Assembly: GCA_005503085.1 (NCBI GenBank)
Contig: SCOI01000021.1
Coordinates: 1-64,000, forward strand
Length of the DNA: 64,000 bases
Direction: 5' to 3'
Origin: Burkholderiales bacterium C2
GTDB lineage: Bacteria > Pseudomonadota > Gammaproteobacteria > Burkholderiales > Burkholderiaceae_C
In this document: piece after piece, positions 1 through 8,215 of the stretch
Layout of the letters: every line of letters starts with the position of its first letter
Position numbering within the stretch: position 1 is the stretch's first letter
Made by a program: the position numbers and the translations under genes
The notes under the pieces: model-generated
Seen by the model: only the letters and a program-made list of their open reading frames with translations
Databases searched by the model: none
What the model was told of the DNA's origin: nothing

Positions 1-85
1 GGCGGGGGAGGCGGGCTAGGGTGCAGGCAGATCATCTGTGAGAGAATTCTTCAACTATTCATTGATCTATTCTCAATCCATCCAA

Positions 86-1444
86 ATGACTGCCTCGGCT
101 CGGCTAGGTAGCACCCCTGCGGCTCAGGATATTGAACGCATCCTGAGAGTGGGGCCGAAGTCCGCCGCGCAGCTGCTGGCGGCCCTGGGAATCAGCCAGC
201 CAACGCTTTCACGAACTATTCAACAGCTGTCGCAAACGGTCACCAGTTTCAGGATTTCTGGAGACCGCACACCCAGGTATGCGCTGCTGCGCCCGCTGCC
301 TCTGGGGCTCAAGCCGCGGCAACGCATTTACCGCCTCATCAGCAGCGGCCAAATCGAGCCCTTCGCCGACATCGAGTTCCTCAGCGGCGGCGCCACGCTG
401 GAAAGGAGGGGCAAGCTCACTCGCTTGTACGAGGGCTTGCCGCCCTATATGTCTTTCGCGGCACCATCGGGATTCCTGGGTCGTCAGCTCGCGCATGAGG
501 CCGCGAAGAGTCCGGCCTTCCCCACCAGCCTCAAGGACTGGGGCGACGACCACCGTGTGGCCTGGCTGTTCACGCGAGGCCTGAACCTGCCCGGCAATCT
601 GGTGTTTGGTGACGCCCCGCTCCAGATGGAGATGGACGGGCGGCCCGCGACACCAGCCGAGGAAAAGCTCGAGCACTACACAGCCATGGCCACGGCGCTG
701 CGCGGCGCCACCTATGGCTCCAGCGCCGGCGGCGAGCAGCCGAAGTTTCTGTGGCTGAGTGAAGACGCGGGACATGTCATCGTGAAATTCGCCAAGCTCG
801 GCAGCCGCATGGCCGAGCTGCTCCCGCTTGAGCATCTGGCCCTGCGGTCCTTGGCCGAGGTCGGGGTGCCCGCGAGCCGGACCCAGCTGATGGCGGCAGG
901 CGACCATGTCTTCCTGGAAGTTCAGCGCTTTGACCGCATCGGGCTCAAGGGCAGGATCGGCATGCTCTCGGCCGGCGCGGTGGACGACGAGTTCTTCGGC
1001 ATGCGGGACTCCTGGCCGGAGTTCGCCGCGCGCTGCGAGCAGGCGAAGTATCTGTCCGCGCGGGACGCCCGTCTGGTCGACACGATGGCCGCCTTCAGCG
1101 AGCTGATCGGCAACAGCGACAGGCATTTCGAGAACATCTCGATGCTGATCGGCGAGGACGGCGAGTACCAGGGCATCGCGCCGGCCTACGACATCCTGCC
1201 GATGCGCTACGCCTCCATCGGCGGCGGCCTGGACCCGGACCTGAGCCCTATCGAACCCAAGGTCGGCACCATCGGCGCCAAGCCCGAGGTGTGGACCCGC
1301 GCCGCCCAGGCCGCCGAGCGATTCTGGATCGCCGCGATGACCGAAGACCTGCCCGTCCCGCTGTCCCGCGAGATGCGCGAGCTGGCCCAGATCAACCTCC
1401 AGGCAGCTCGGGCGTTTGTGGCGCCGCTGTTGCCGAGTGGGTAG
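86..1444 (+). CDS. yjjJ: HipA-family kinase-like protein, YjjJ type
   Basis: The 452-residue product has an N-terminal winged-helix region (about residues 15-60, with ISQPTLSR typical of a recognition helix) followed by a HipA-like kinase fold. Visible kinase features are the glycine-rich GGEQPKF segment near residue 215, the catalytic-loop GNSDRHFEN near 342 and YDILP near 368. HipA proteins phosphorylate translation factors such as glutamyl-tRNA synthetase. In the YjjJ branch the DNA-binding part is fused to the kinase instead of sitting in a separate HipB, and no HipB is present next door. A GTG at 38 would add 16 residues; ATG 86 was chosen because it fits the start of the winged helix. 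Target and toxicity are inferred only. Confidence 0.8.
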   Translation: MTASARLGSTPAAQDIERILRVGPKSAAQLLAALGISQPTLSRTIQQLSQTVTSFRISGDRTPRYALLRPLPLGLKPRQRIYRLISSGQIEPFADIEFLSGGATLERRGKLTRLYEGLPPYMSFAAPSGFLGRQLAHEAAKSPAFPTSLKDWGDDHRVAWLFTRGLNLPGNLVFGDAPLQMEMDGRPATPAEEKLEHYTAMATALRGATYGSSAGGEQPKFLWLSEDAGHVIVKFAKLGSRMAELLPLEHLALRSLAEVGVPASRTQLMAAGDHVFLEVQRFDRIGLKGRIGMLSAGAVDDEFFGMRDSWPEFAARCEQAKYLSARDARLVDTMAAFSELIGNSDRHFENISMLIGEDGEYQGIAPAYDILPMRYASIGGGLDPDLSPIEPKVGTIGAKPEVWTRAAQAAERFWIAAMTEDLPVPLSREMRELAQINLQAARAFVAPLLPSG

Positions 1445-1477
1445 GCGTCGCGAAGCTATCTTGTCTAGGTGAGACTC

Positions 1478-1783
1478 ATGCGCATATGGCTCTGGTTCAC
1501 AACCGCAACCCTGGCTCACTTTCTGGTTAGCGCGACCGCCTTTTTGTGGGTATACAGCAATAGCTCGTCCGCGTTCGACGGGCATCATGTCTCGCGTGCC
1601 TGCGCCCTGCTGGCTGATGCCTTGTTCGCCGTCGCGTGGTTTCCCTTTGGCCACCTGCTAGTGGCGGCGGTCTCTCCCAAGCTTCTTCCAGGCTCTTGGG
1701 GTTGGTTGCCCGTTCTGGTCAATAGCATGCTCTGGGGCACAGCGGTGGTTGCAGCAGTTTGGTACAAGCGGCGACGGCCCTGA
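1478..1783 (+). CDS. small three-helix membrane protein, unknown function
   Basis: This 101-residue protein is almost entirely membrane: hydrophobic segments at about 3-25, 43-65 and 75-97, ending in a basic tail KRRRP that suggests a cytoplasmic C-terminus. A GTG nine bases upstream is possible, but the ATG gives a cleaner signal-anchor start. It follows the YjjJ-like gene by 33 bp and could be co-transcribed. I do not recognise a family, and nothing in the residues suggests catalysis or transport specificity. Confidence 0.55.
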   Translation: MRIWLWFTTATLAHFLVSATAFLWVYSNSSSAFDGHHVSRACALLADALFAVAWFPFGHLLVAAVSPKLLPGSWGWLPVLVNSMLWGTAVVAAVWYKRRRP

Positions 1784-1822
1784 TACGTTTGAGCTCATCA
1801 GCAAGCGCAGCAAAGAGCAGTG

Positions 1823-2311
1823 ATGCAAGCCATGACCCCACCATTCCCGTCAATGACCCACCACCTTGAGCTTCGATTCGAACCCGACACGGATGGCACG
1901 GGTGAGCTGGTCGCCTCGGCCCGGTGTGAGAACTTTTCCGGCGCCGGGTCGGCTTGGTTTCATGAGTGGGAAGTCCGGGCCTTCGGTGCCAAGCTGCAAT
2001 CGTGCTTCCCGCTGCTCCCGGGCACGGAACTGCGACTCGAAGGAGGGTATTGGGATTCCAGCTGCTCGCCAACCAGACTGAAGGACGTGCTGGTCGGCAT
2101 CCGGATCTACCCGGTTGGCATTACTGGCGAGATCGGGGTTCGCTTGGAGCTGGGCGACGGAACGTATGAGCGTCAGCGGCCGGAGAGCCGTGGGCGCGCA
2201 AGCTTCGAGCTCGTGGCGACCTACGAGGACATCCAGAGATTCGGCGCGCAGATCCAGCTGCTGGTGCAGCCGACCGGCGGCACCGCCAGCCTCTATCGAA
2301 ATGCCGCTTAG
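1823..2311 (+). CDS. hypothetical protein, 162 aa
   Basis: This is a soluble protein rich in beta-strand-like alternation, with no signal peptide, membrane segment or recognised motif. Family unknown. Possible starts are GTG 1820, ATG 1823, ATG 1832 and ATG 1853; 1823 was chosen because a purine-rich AAAGAG lies a few bases upstream. It may instead begin at 1853, where the sequence reads MTHHLELRF, so the first ten residues are uncertain. The YciI-like gene downstream is separated by 82 bp and has its own likely start region. Confidence 0.5.
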   Translation: MQAMTPPFPSMTHHLELRFEPDTDGTGELVASARCENFSGAGSAWFHEWEVRAFGAKLQSCFPLLPGTELRLEGGYWDSSCSPTRLKDVLVGIRIYPVGITGEIGVRLELGDGTYERQRPESRGRASFELVATYEDIQRFGAQIQLLVQPTGGTASLYRNAA

Positions 2312-2393
2312 ACGGTAGCAGGAGTGTTCCGTCGCATGAGTTCCCTCATCAAGACCTGACCCCCCGTCATCCCACCAGCGCGCGAGCAACCCC

Positions 2394-2735
2394 ATGGCCA
2401 AATACCTGATCTCCTTCCCCAGCGCCGCGATGGTCGTGCCTGATGGTGAGTGGGAGGCCGTCGGCCGCGATGCTCATGCGGTGATCGACGAGGCGAAGGC
2501 CGCCGGCGTCTATGTCTTCGGCGGCGGCATCGATGAGGCCGTGCCGCCCGTGCTGGTCTCGGCCGACGGCACGGCGGCCGAGGGCGGCTATCCCTGGGCA
2601 CCGGCGCTCAACGGCGGCTTCACCGTGCTCGAACTGCCCTCGCGCGAGGCGGCCATTGCCTGGGCCGCGCGCATCGCCAAGGCCTGCCGCTGCCAGCAGG
2701 AGCTGCGCGTCTTTCAGTTCGACCCGCAGTCCTGA
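2394..2735 (+). CDS. YciI-like (DGPF/ferredoxin-like fold) small protein
   Basis: The 113-residue product begins MAKYLISFPSAAM and carries FGGGIDE and the closing ELREFQ-like segment (here ELRVFQFD) seen in YCII/DGPF-domain proteins. These are compact dimers of ferredoxin-like fold whose biochemical roles are mostly unknown; members are often encoded beside ECF sigma factors, but none is nearby here. There is no signal peptide. The gene lies 37 bp before the DUF2868 gene on the same strand, but the intergenic sequence does not show whether they are co-transcribed. Confidence 0.6.
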   Translation: MAKYLISFPSAAMVVPDGEWEAVGRDAHAVIDEAKAAGVYVFGGGIDEAVPPVLVSADGTAAEGGYPWAPALNGGFTVLELPSREAAIAWAARIAKACRCQQELRVFQFDPQS

Positions 2736-2772
2736 CAGGTCCCGAGCGGCCGCAGCTCATAAACTGCGCCGC

Positions 2773-4137
2773 ATGTCGTCCCCGTCCACCGCCTCCCTGA
2801 GCCAGTTGATCCTATTGCGCGCCGTGCAGCGCCTGGAGGCACAGCAGGGGCCGCTGGACGACGCGCAGGCGATGCGCGAGGCTCATGCGCAGCAGCGCGC
2901 GATGCCGCAGCGCCTGCTGGCCCGGGCCGCCTGGCTGGCGCGCGAGCAGGGGCTGGATGTGGCGCTGGCGCAGTGGCGCGGCCGCCTGCCCTGGCTGGCG
3001 CTGGTGGCGGCCATGCTGATCGGTCTGCTGGGCTTTGGCCTGCTGCAGGCGGTGGTCGGTGGCCAGCGCCAGATCAACGCTGTGGCTGCGCTGCTGGCGG
3101 TGCTGGGGCCGCATCTGCTGAGCCTGGTGATGTGGCTGCTGATGCTGACGGTCGGCGGTCATGGGGGTGAGGGCGGTGGCCTGGCGTGCTGGCTGGCCTG
3201 CGCCACTGCCCGGCTGCCGGGCGGTACGCCCGCCCAGGCCCTGGTGCTGGAGGCCGGCCTCGATGTGCTGCGCCGCAAGAGGGGGCTGAGCGCCTGGGCG
3301 CTGGGTGCCGTCAACCATGCGATCTGGTCGCTGGCCCTGCTGCTGACGCTGGCCGGCCTGGTGTTCGCGTTTTCCTTTCTGGCCTACCGCCTGACGTGGG
3401 AAACGACGATTCTGGATGCCGGCTTCTTCGCCGGCTTTGCCCGCATCAGCGGCTGGCTGCCGGGGCTGCTGGGCTTTGCCACGCCGGAGCTGGGCGGCAG
3501 TGCCGATGACAACCGGGGCTGGGCCCTGTGGCTGCTGGGCTGCACCCTGGTCTATGGCCTGGGCCTGCGGCTGATCGCGCTGCTGCTGAGCGCCTGGCGC
3601 ACGCGCCGCCTGCTCGCCGGGCTGGGCCTGGACAGCGAAGATCCGCAGCTGCGCCAGCTGATGCAGCGCTTTGCCTCGCTGGACGCCAGCGCCCTGCTCG
3701 ACGCCGAGCACCACCGCGCGCCGCCGCCGCCCGCGCCGCCCGAGGGCGGGCGCGTGATGCAGGGCGTGGCCCTGCTCGGCTACGAGCTGCCGCTGTCCCT
3801 GCCCTGGCCGCCGGCTGGGCTGCCGGCGCCGCCGCTGGCCCTGCGAATCGCCGGCGCGGCCGAGGAGAAACGCCGCCTGCTGGCCCAGCTGCAAGACCTG
3901 GCCCCGCAGCGCCTGCTGCTGGTCTGCCATGGCCCGTCCAGCCCCGACCGCGGCACCGAGCGCTTTGTCCGTGAGGCCTTGCAGCGGGTCGGTGCCGGTG
4001 CCCTGCTGCTCAGCGGCGAGGCGGGCGCCGCGCGCTGGCGCAGCTGGGTGGCGGACTGCGCCCTGCCCCTGCAGGCGGTGTTCGACGCACCGGCGCCGGC
4101 GCGCGCCTGGCTGGAGGGGGTGGATCATGGCCGCTGA
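2773..4137 (+). CDS. DUF2868 membrane protein
   Basis: This 454-residue protein has a soluble N-terminal helical region with RLLARAAWLA, then strong membrane segments (about 75-98, 103-127, 170-200 and 250-275) and a soluble C-terminal half that ends in a short nucleotide-binding-like region. The pattern matches DUF2868, a family normally encoded directly upstream of a DUF3482 GTPase. Its stop overlaps the start of that GTPase by 11 bp, so the two are almost certainly co-translated and probably form a membrane complex. The role is unknown; the pairing suggests GTP-controlled membrane remodelling or transport. ATG 2773 was chosen over an upstream in-frame extension that would run across the YciI-like gene. 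Confidence 0.8.
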   Translation: MSSPSTASLSQLILLRAVQRLEAQQGPLDDAQAMREAHAQQRAMPQRLLARAAWLAREQGLDVALAQWRGRLPWLALVAAMLIGLLGFGLLQAVVGGQRQINAVAALLAVLGPHLLSLVMWLLMLTVGGHGGEGGGLACWLACATARLPGGTPAQALVLEAGLDVLRRKRGLSAWALGAVNHAIWSLALLLTLAGLVFAFSFLAYRLTWETTILDAGFFAGFARISGWLPGLLGFATPELGGSADDNRGWALWLLGCTLVYGLGLRLIALLLSAWRTRRLLAGLGLDSEDPQLRQLMQRFASLDASALLDAEHHRAPPPPAPPEGGRVMQGVALLGYELPLSLPWPPAGLPAPPLALRIAGAAEEKRRLLAQLQDLAPQRLLLVCHGPSSPDRGTERFVREALQRVGAGALLLSGEAGAARWRSWVADCALPLQAVFDAPAPARAWLEGVDHGR

Positions 4138-5515
4138 ATTCCCGGCGCTGAACATCGCGGTGGTCGGCCACACCAATGCCGGCAAGACCTCGCTTCTGCG
4201 CACGCTGACGCGGCGTGCCGATTTCGGCGCGGTGTCCGACCGGCCGGGCACGACCCGCCATGTCGAGGCCATCACGCTGGACCTGGACGACGGCGAGCCA
4301 GCGCTGTGCTTTGTCGACACGCCGGGGCTGGAGGACGCGGTCGCGCTGCTGGATCATCTGCACGGCCTGGACGCCGCGCCGCCGCGAGCGCAACGCCTGC
4401 AGGCCTTTTTGCAGGGCGAGGCGGCCAGAGGACCCTTCGAGCAGGAGGCCAAGGTCTTGCGCGCGCTGCTGCAGGTCGATGCCGGCCTGCTGGTGATCGA
4501 TGCCCGCGAAGACCCGGCCCTGCCCAAGTTCGCTGCCGAGCTCGAGATCCTGATGCTCGGCGGCCGCCCGCTGATGCCGGTGCTGAACTTCGTCCGCGAG
4601 CCGGCCGCGCAGGAGGCGGGCTGGCGCGCGCTGCTGGCGGCCCATGGCCTGCATGCGCTGCTGCGCTTCGATATCGTCGCGCCCTTTGTCGGCGCCGAGG
4701 CCCATCTCTATGGCGATCTCGGCGCCCTGCTGCCCGAGCGCCGCGCCCAGCTGGCGGGCGTGGTGGCGTTTCTGGAGCGCGAGCGCGCTGCCCGCCGCAG
4801 TGCCAGCCTGCGCCTGATTGCCGCCTCGCTGCTGGGCCTGGCGGCCTATCGCGAGGCCGCGCCCGGCCAGCAGCTGGACGATGAACACGCGCGGGCGGCC
4901 TTTGTGCGGGCCTTCCGCCAGACGGTCAACGCGCGGCTGCAAATCAGCCGGCTGCAGCTGCTGACCCTGCATGGCTTCGGAGCGGCCACCGCCGAGGCTG
5001 CCGAGCTGCCCCAGCTGGCCGGGCGCTGGGAAGCCGATCTGTTCAACCCCGAGCTGCTGAAGCAGGCCGGCCGCCAGTTCGGCACGGGTGCGGCAGTGGG
5101 CGGCGCCATCGGCGTGGTGGCCGATGTGGCGCTGGCCGGGCTCTCGCTGGGCGCCGCCGCCACACTCGGCGCGACCATTGGCGGTCTGGCCAGCCAGGGC
5201 CTGGGCCAGGTCGGTCGGCGCCTGGGCAACAAGCTGCGTGGTGTGCTGGAGCTGAGCCTGGAGGACGCGGCCCTGCTGCAGATTGCCGCGCAACACCTGA
5301 CCCTGCTGCAGGGCCTGGAGCGGCGGGGGCATGCGGCGCTGGAGGTGATGCGCGAGAGCGCCGGTCTGGTGGTCGAGGGACAGCAGGCTGCGGATCTTCT
5401 GAGGACCTTGCGGCCGGCGCGCGGCCATCCCGAGTGGGCGGCTGGCCTGGCGCCAGAGCGTGCGCAGCAGGATTTGCTGGCGCTGCTGAGCGAGCTGCTG
5501 CCGGGCGAAGGCTGA
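4127..5515 (+). CDS. GTPase with C-terminal DUF3482 domain
   Basis: The 462-residue product has an Era/EngA-like GTPase domain: P-loop GHTNAGKT (residues 14-21), switch region with RPGTTRH near 43 and G3 box DTPGL near 64. The usual NKxD base-recognition motif is replaced by LNFVRE near 152, a known feature of this subfamily that makes guanine specificity less certain. The DUF3482 half contains a long glycine/alanine-rich hydrophobic stretch (about 318-365), a likely membrane-inserting hairpin. It overlaps the DUF2868 gene by 11 bp, so the pair is one functional unit. The cellular role is not established. Confidence 0.85.
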   Translation: MAAEFPALNIAVVGHTNAGKTSLLRTLTRRADFGAVSDRPGTTRHVEAITLDLDDGEPALCFVDTPGLEDAVALLDHLHGLDAAPPRAQRLQAFLQGEAARGPFEQEAKVLRALLQVDAGLLVIDAREDPALPKFAAELEILMLGGRPLMPVLNFVREPAAQEAGWRALLAAHGLHALLRFDIVAPFVGAEAHLYGDLGALLPERRAQLAGVVAFLERERAARRSASLRLIAASLLGLAAYREAAPGQQLDDEHARAAFVRAFRQTVNARLQISRLQLLTLHGFGAATAEAAELPQLAGRWEADLFNPELLKQAGRQFGTGAAVGGAIGVVADVALAGLSLGAAATLGATIGGLASQGLGQVGRRLGNKLRGVLELSLEDAALLQIAAQHLTLLQGLERRGHAALEVMRESAGLVVEGQQAADLLRTLRPARGHPEWAAGLAPERAQQDLLALLSELLPGEG

Positions 5516-5618
5516 CCGGCCCCACCTGCGAGTAGCCGCTCGGCCCTCTGGGGCCAGGTCACTCTTGGAAACGGCCCAGCGAAGGATTTGAGAACCGAAG
5601 CGCTATCGGAGCGATCAG

Positions 5619-6017
5619 ATGCAGATTCGTGACATTCAATCCGCTGAAATAGAAGCCGCGCGCCTGCTGTTGCTGGGGGCTGGTTGGAGCCGCAGCAAAA
5701 TCGGCAGTACCGCCGAGTTCGCCCAGCTGCTGGCCCGCTCGCAGCGGGCGCTGGTGGCTGTGCAGGACGGCGCGGTCATCGGCTTCATCCGGGCCCTCAC
5801 CGATGGTCTGACGAACGGCTATATCTCCATGGTGGTGGTGGCCGAAGACCGACGCGGCCAGGGCGTGGGGCGGGCCTTGGTCGAGGCCGTCATGGGCGAG
5901 GACCGCCAGCTGACCTGGGTGCTGCGCGCCGGGCGCGAGGGTGTTGCGGGCTTTTACGAGAAACTCGGCTTCAGGATGTCCGAGGTCGCGATGGAGCGGC
6001 CGGGTGTCAGGTCTTGA
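5619..6017 (+). CDS. GNAT-family N-acetyltransferase
   Basis: This compact 132-residue GNAT domain shows the acetyl-CoA pyrophosphate-binding loop [14 protein letters not shown] near residues 78-91 and the C-terminal FYEKLGFR segment near 110 that is typical of the fold. It lacks any extra domain, so the substrate (small molecule or protein amine) cannot be predicted. The gene stands alone, about 100 bp after the GTPase operon, and converges with the HigA-type antitoxin gene. Confidence 0.8.
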   Translation: MQIRDIQSAEIEAARLLLLGAGWSRSKIGSTAEFAQLLARSQRALVAVQDGAVIGFIRALTDGLTNGYISMVVVAEDRRGQGVGRALVEAVMGEDRQLTWVLRAGREGVAGFYEKLGFRMSEVAMERPGVRS

Positions 6018-6051
6018 GCAGCGGTTCGTCGCTTGCCTGGCTGGGCGGCAA

Positions 6052-6354
6052 TCAGGCTGCCTGTACTGCCAACTTCAGCCCCAGGGCCCTCAGCACCTTG
6101 GCGATGGTCGCCAACTCCGGATTGCCATTGGGAGACAGGGCACGGTAGAGCGCCTCGCGCGCCAGGCCGGTGTCGCGGGCCAACTGGGTCATGCCGCGTG
6201 CCCTGGCAATATCGCCCAGGGCCACCGCGATCATCGCCGGATCCCCGCCCGACTCATCCAGCATCGCCTGCAGATACTGGGCCATCGAGGCTTCGGAATC
6301 CAGAAACTCGGTCACATCGAAGTGGGTGAACACAACGGCGTTCTGCTTGCTCAT
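6052..6354 (-). CDS. HigA-type antitoxin (HI1420/DUF1870-like addiction module antidote)
   Basis: The 100-residue antitoxin has a helix-turn-helix near residues 50-75 (LARDTGLAREALYRALS) followed by NPELATIAKVLRALGLKL, the hallmark of the downstream antidote in RelE/ParE-HigA pairs of the HI1419/HI1420 type. It binds and neutralises the toxin and represses the operon. It follows the toxin frame by only 3 bp and has a good GGAG ribosome site. It appears intact although the toxin gene in front of it appears damaged. Confidence 0.85.
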   Translation of the reverse strand: MSKQNAVVFTHFDVTEFLDSEASMAQYLQAMLDESGGDPAMIAVALGDIARARGMTQLARDTGLAREALYRALSPNGNPELATIAKVLRALGLKLAVQAA

Positions 6355-6357
6355 GAC

Positions 6358-6635
6358 TTACTCCTTGTCGTCCACCAGGGCCGCCATCGCCTTGGCCCGC
6401 TTGATATCGGCGACCTGGCTGCGCTTGTCGCCACCCACCAGCAAGAAGATCAGCTCGCGGCCCTGCCGCGTGAAATACAGCCGGTAGCCTGGCCCGACAT
6501 CCACGTGCAACTCATGCACGCCATCCCCCACTGATTTCACATCGCCCAAATTGCCCTGTTCCACGATACGCAGACGGGCCGCGATGCGCAGCTGAGCCAT
6601 GCGGCGAAAACTTCGGATTGCCTGACGATGAACAT
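6358..6635 (-). pseudogene. HigB/RelE-type toxin gene with internal deletion and frameshift
   Basis: The natural toxin start is ATG at 6635: this frame reads MFIVRQSEVFAAWLS, the canonical beginning of HI1419-type RelE toxins. Immediately after WLS the family continues in another frame, with LRIAARLRIVEQGNLGDV and later GPGYRLYFTRQG and GGDKRSQ. Compared with the family spacing (WL, about ten residues including LRD, then RI) roughly 25 nt are missing, which removes a helix and shifts the frame. A longer frame starting at 6663 can be read into the C-terminal part, but its first residues are unlike any toxin and it would begin upstream of the operator. I therefore call the toxin inactive, with the caveat that the alternative frame could be expressed. 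Confidence 0.6.
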
Positions 6636-6640
6636 GCACT

Positions 6641-6656
6641 GTAACTCTTAAGTCAC
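6641..6656 (-). promoter_or_regulatory. probable HigA operator
   Basis: On the minus strand GTGACTTAAGAGTTAC is an inverted repeat of GTnACT half-sites separated by four bases. It sits 5 nt upstream of the natural toxin start at 6635, where the autorepressing antitoxin of such modules usually binds. It is also locally AT-rich against a GC-rich background. Confidence 0.45.
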
Positions 6657-6662
6657 AATCCA

Positions 6663-7286
6663 TCAGTCGCCCAGATCCACCAACGCCGCCAGCGCCACGC
6701 CGTCCAGGCCGGCCGGCAGCGCATAGTCCGCGATCACCCAGGCGCGCTGCGCGCCGTCGGCCGCCTCGGCCAGCAGCTCGCTGAGCACGCGGCCGGAGCG
6801 CGCGTCCAGCGCGGCATAGGGCGTGTCCAGCAAGGTCAGCGGTGCGCCGCTGGCTGCGGCCGCCACCAGGCCCAGCTTGCGCCGGCTGCCGGTGGACAGC
6901 ATGTACATCGGCTTGTCCAGATGCGGACTCAGGTCCAGCGCCTCGATCAGCGCGGCCTCCAGCGCCGGCAGCCAGGTCGCCGCGAAGCGTCCCGCGCGCC
7001 GCTCGGCCAGCCAGGCGCGGGCGATCACTGGGTCGTGCGCCGGATCGGCCGGCTGCTCGAAGCTGCAGCTGGCCGTGTCGGCGCTGCGCAGGATTTGCCC
7101 GGCGCCGGGCGCCAGCTCGCCGGCGATCAGGCGCAGCAGGCTGGTCTTGCCGCGCCCGTCGCCGCCGCATATCAGGCTCAGGCCGGGCGTGAGCGCGAAG
7201 CTCAGATCGGTGAACAGCGGGGCGGCCTGGCCGGGAGGGGTGTAGGCCAGATGATGGGCTTGCACAAGAGCGTTCGGGCTGGGCAT
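6663..7286 (-). CDS. ABC-type ATPase domain protein, CcmA-like, orphan
   Basis: This 207-residue ATP-binding subunit carries Walker A GGDGRGKTS near residue 37, a degenerate signature LSTGSRRKLGL near 135 and Walker B LTLLDTPYAALD near 153. The catalytic glutamate that should follow the Walker B aspartate is threonine, so hydrolysis may be weak or absent. The overall shape resembles CcmA and other small exporter ATPases, but no permease is nearby. ATG 7286 (MPSPNALVQ) was chosen over upstream in-frame starts that would run into the divergent NIPSNAP promoter. Function unknown. Confidence 0.7.
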   Translation of the reverse strand: MPSPNALVQAHHLAYTPPGQAAPLFTDLSFALTPGLSLICGGDGRGKTSLLRLIAGELAPGAGQILRSADTASCSFEQPADPAHDPVIARAWLAERRAGRFAATWLPALEAALIEALDLSPHLDKPMYMLSTGSRRKLGLVAAAASGAPLTLLDTPYAALDARSGRVLSELLAEAADGAQRAWVIADYALPAGLDGVALAALVDLGD

Positions 7287-7368
7287 GGGGCGTGGCGAAA
7301 GCGCCCAGTTTATGTTCGCGCCGGTCAGGCCCGCCCTTACCATCGGGGCCAAGCAAGGAGCCCTTCAT

Positions 7369-7674
7369 ATGATCACCTGCCATCTCCGCTATGTGCTCGA
7401 CCCGGCCAAGCTCAAGGAGTTCGAGCATTACGGCAAGCTCTGGATTCCGCTGGTGCGCAAGTTCGGCGGCATCCATCATGGCTATCTGCTGCCCTCGGAA
7501 GGGGCCAGCAATATCGCGCTGGCCTCGTTCTCCTTCCCCTCGCTGGCGGCCTACGAGCAGTACCGGATCCAGTCCTTCGATGACCACGAGTGCCAGGCCG
7601 CTTTCCAGTACGCCGAGCAGACGCGCTGCTTTCTCAGCTACGAGCGCACCTTCTTCCGCCCGGTGTTCGAGTGA
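7369..7674 (+). CDS. NIPSNAP-family protein
   Basis: The 101-residue product begins MITCHLRYVLDPAKLKEFEHYGK, typical of NIPSNAP dimeric alpha/beta-barrel proteins, and ends with the ERTFFRPV-like segment of the family. A clear AAGGAG ribosome site precedes the ATG. The biochemical role of bacterial NIPSNAP proteins is not established. The stop overlaps the next gene's start (TGATG), so it is translated together with the following acetyltransferase. Confidence 0.8.
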   Translation: MITCHLRYVLDPAKLKEFEHYGKLWIPLVRKFGGIHHGYLLPSEGASNIALASFSFPSLAAYEQYRIQSFDDHECQAAFQYAEQTRCFLSYERTFFRPVFE

Positions 7675-8207
7675 TGCGGGACATGCCTGCCCTCGCGCTC
7701 TCCCCCGTTTCCCTCGCCGACCTCGACGAGCTGCACGAATTCGAGCAGCGCAACCGCGCCTTCTTCGAGGCATGGATCAATGCTCGGCCCAAGGACTACT
7801 ACACGCTCGACGGTGTGGCCCAGGCCATCGAAGCGGCGCGCTGTGATGCCGAGCAGGACCGGGGCTACCAGTTCCTGCTGCGTGAGGACGGGGTGCTGGC
7901 CGCCCGGGTCAATCTGAGCCAGGTGCGGCGCGCGCACTTCCACAGCGCCTCGCTGGGCTACCGGGTCGGCGAGCAGCACCAGGGCCGAGGCCTGGCCAAG
8001 GCGGCGGTGCGTCTGGCCATGCAGCAGGCCTTTGTCGAGCTGGCGCTGTGGCGGCTGGAAGCGACATCGCGTGTCGAGAATCCGGCCTCGATCCAGGTGC
8101 TGACGGCCAATGGCTTTGTGCAGTTCGGTCATGCCCGGCGCTGCTTCCAGCTCGGCGAGGCCTGGTTCGACCTGCTGCACTTCGAGGCGCATGCCAAACC
8201 CCGTTGA
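7674..8207 (+). CDS. GNAT acetyltransferase, RimJ/RimL type
   Basis: The 177-residue product has the RimJ/RimL layout: a conserved FEQRNRAFFEAW near residue 21, the acetyl-CoA loop GEQHQGRGLAKAAV near 100 and the C-terminal LEATSRVENPASIQVLTANGF-type segment. Members acetylate N-terminal amines of ribosomal proteins or small amines; the target here is unknown. The start codon overlaps the NIPSNAP stop. Confidence 0.8.
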   Translation: MRDMPALALSPVSLADLDELHEFEQRNRAFFEAWINARPKDYYTLDGVAQAIEAARCDAEQDRGYQFLLREDGVLAARVNLSQVRRAHFHSASLGYRVGEQHQGRGLAKAAVRLAMQQAFVELALWRLEATSRVENPASIQVLTANGFVQFGHARRCFQLGEAWFDLLHFEAHAKPR

Positions 8208-8215
8208 GCCTGCCC

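Noticed and set aside
6358-6663. Toxin start at ATG 6663 giving a complete frame
   Set aside because: Its first 22 residues do not resemble the family, and the start lies upstream of the probable operator; ATG 6635 in another frame gives the conserved beginning. Kept only as a caveat.
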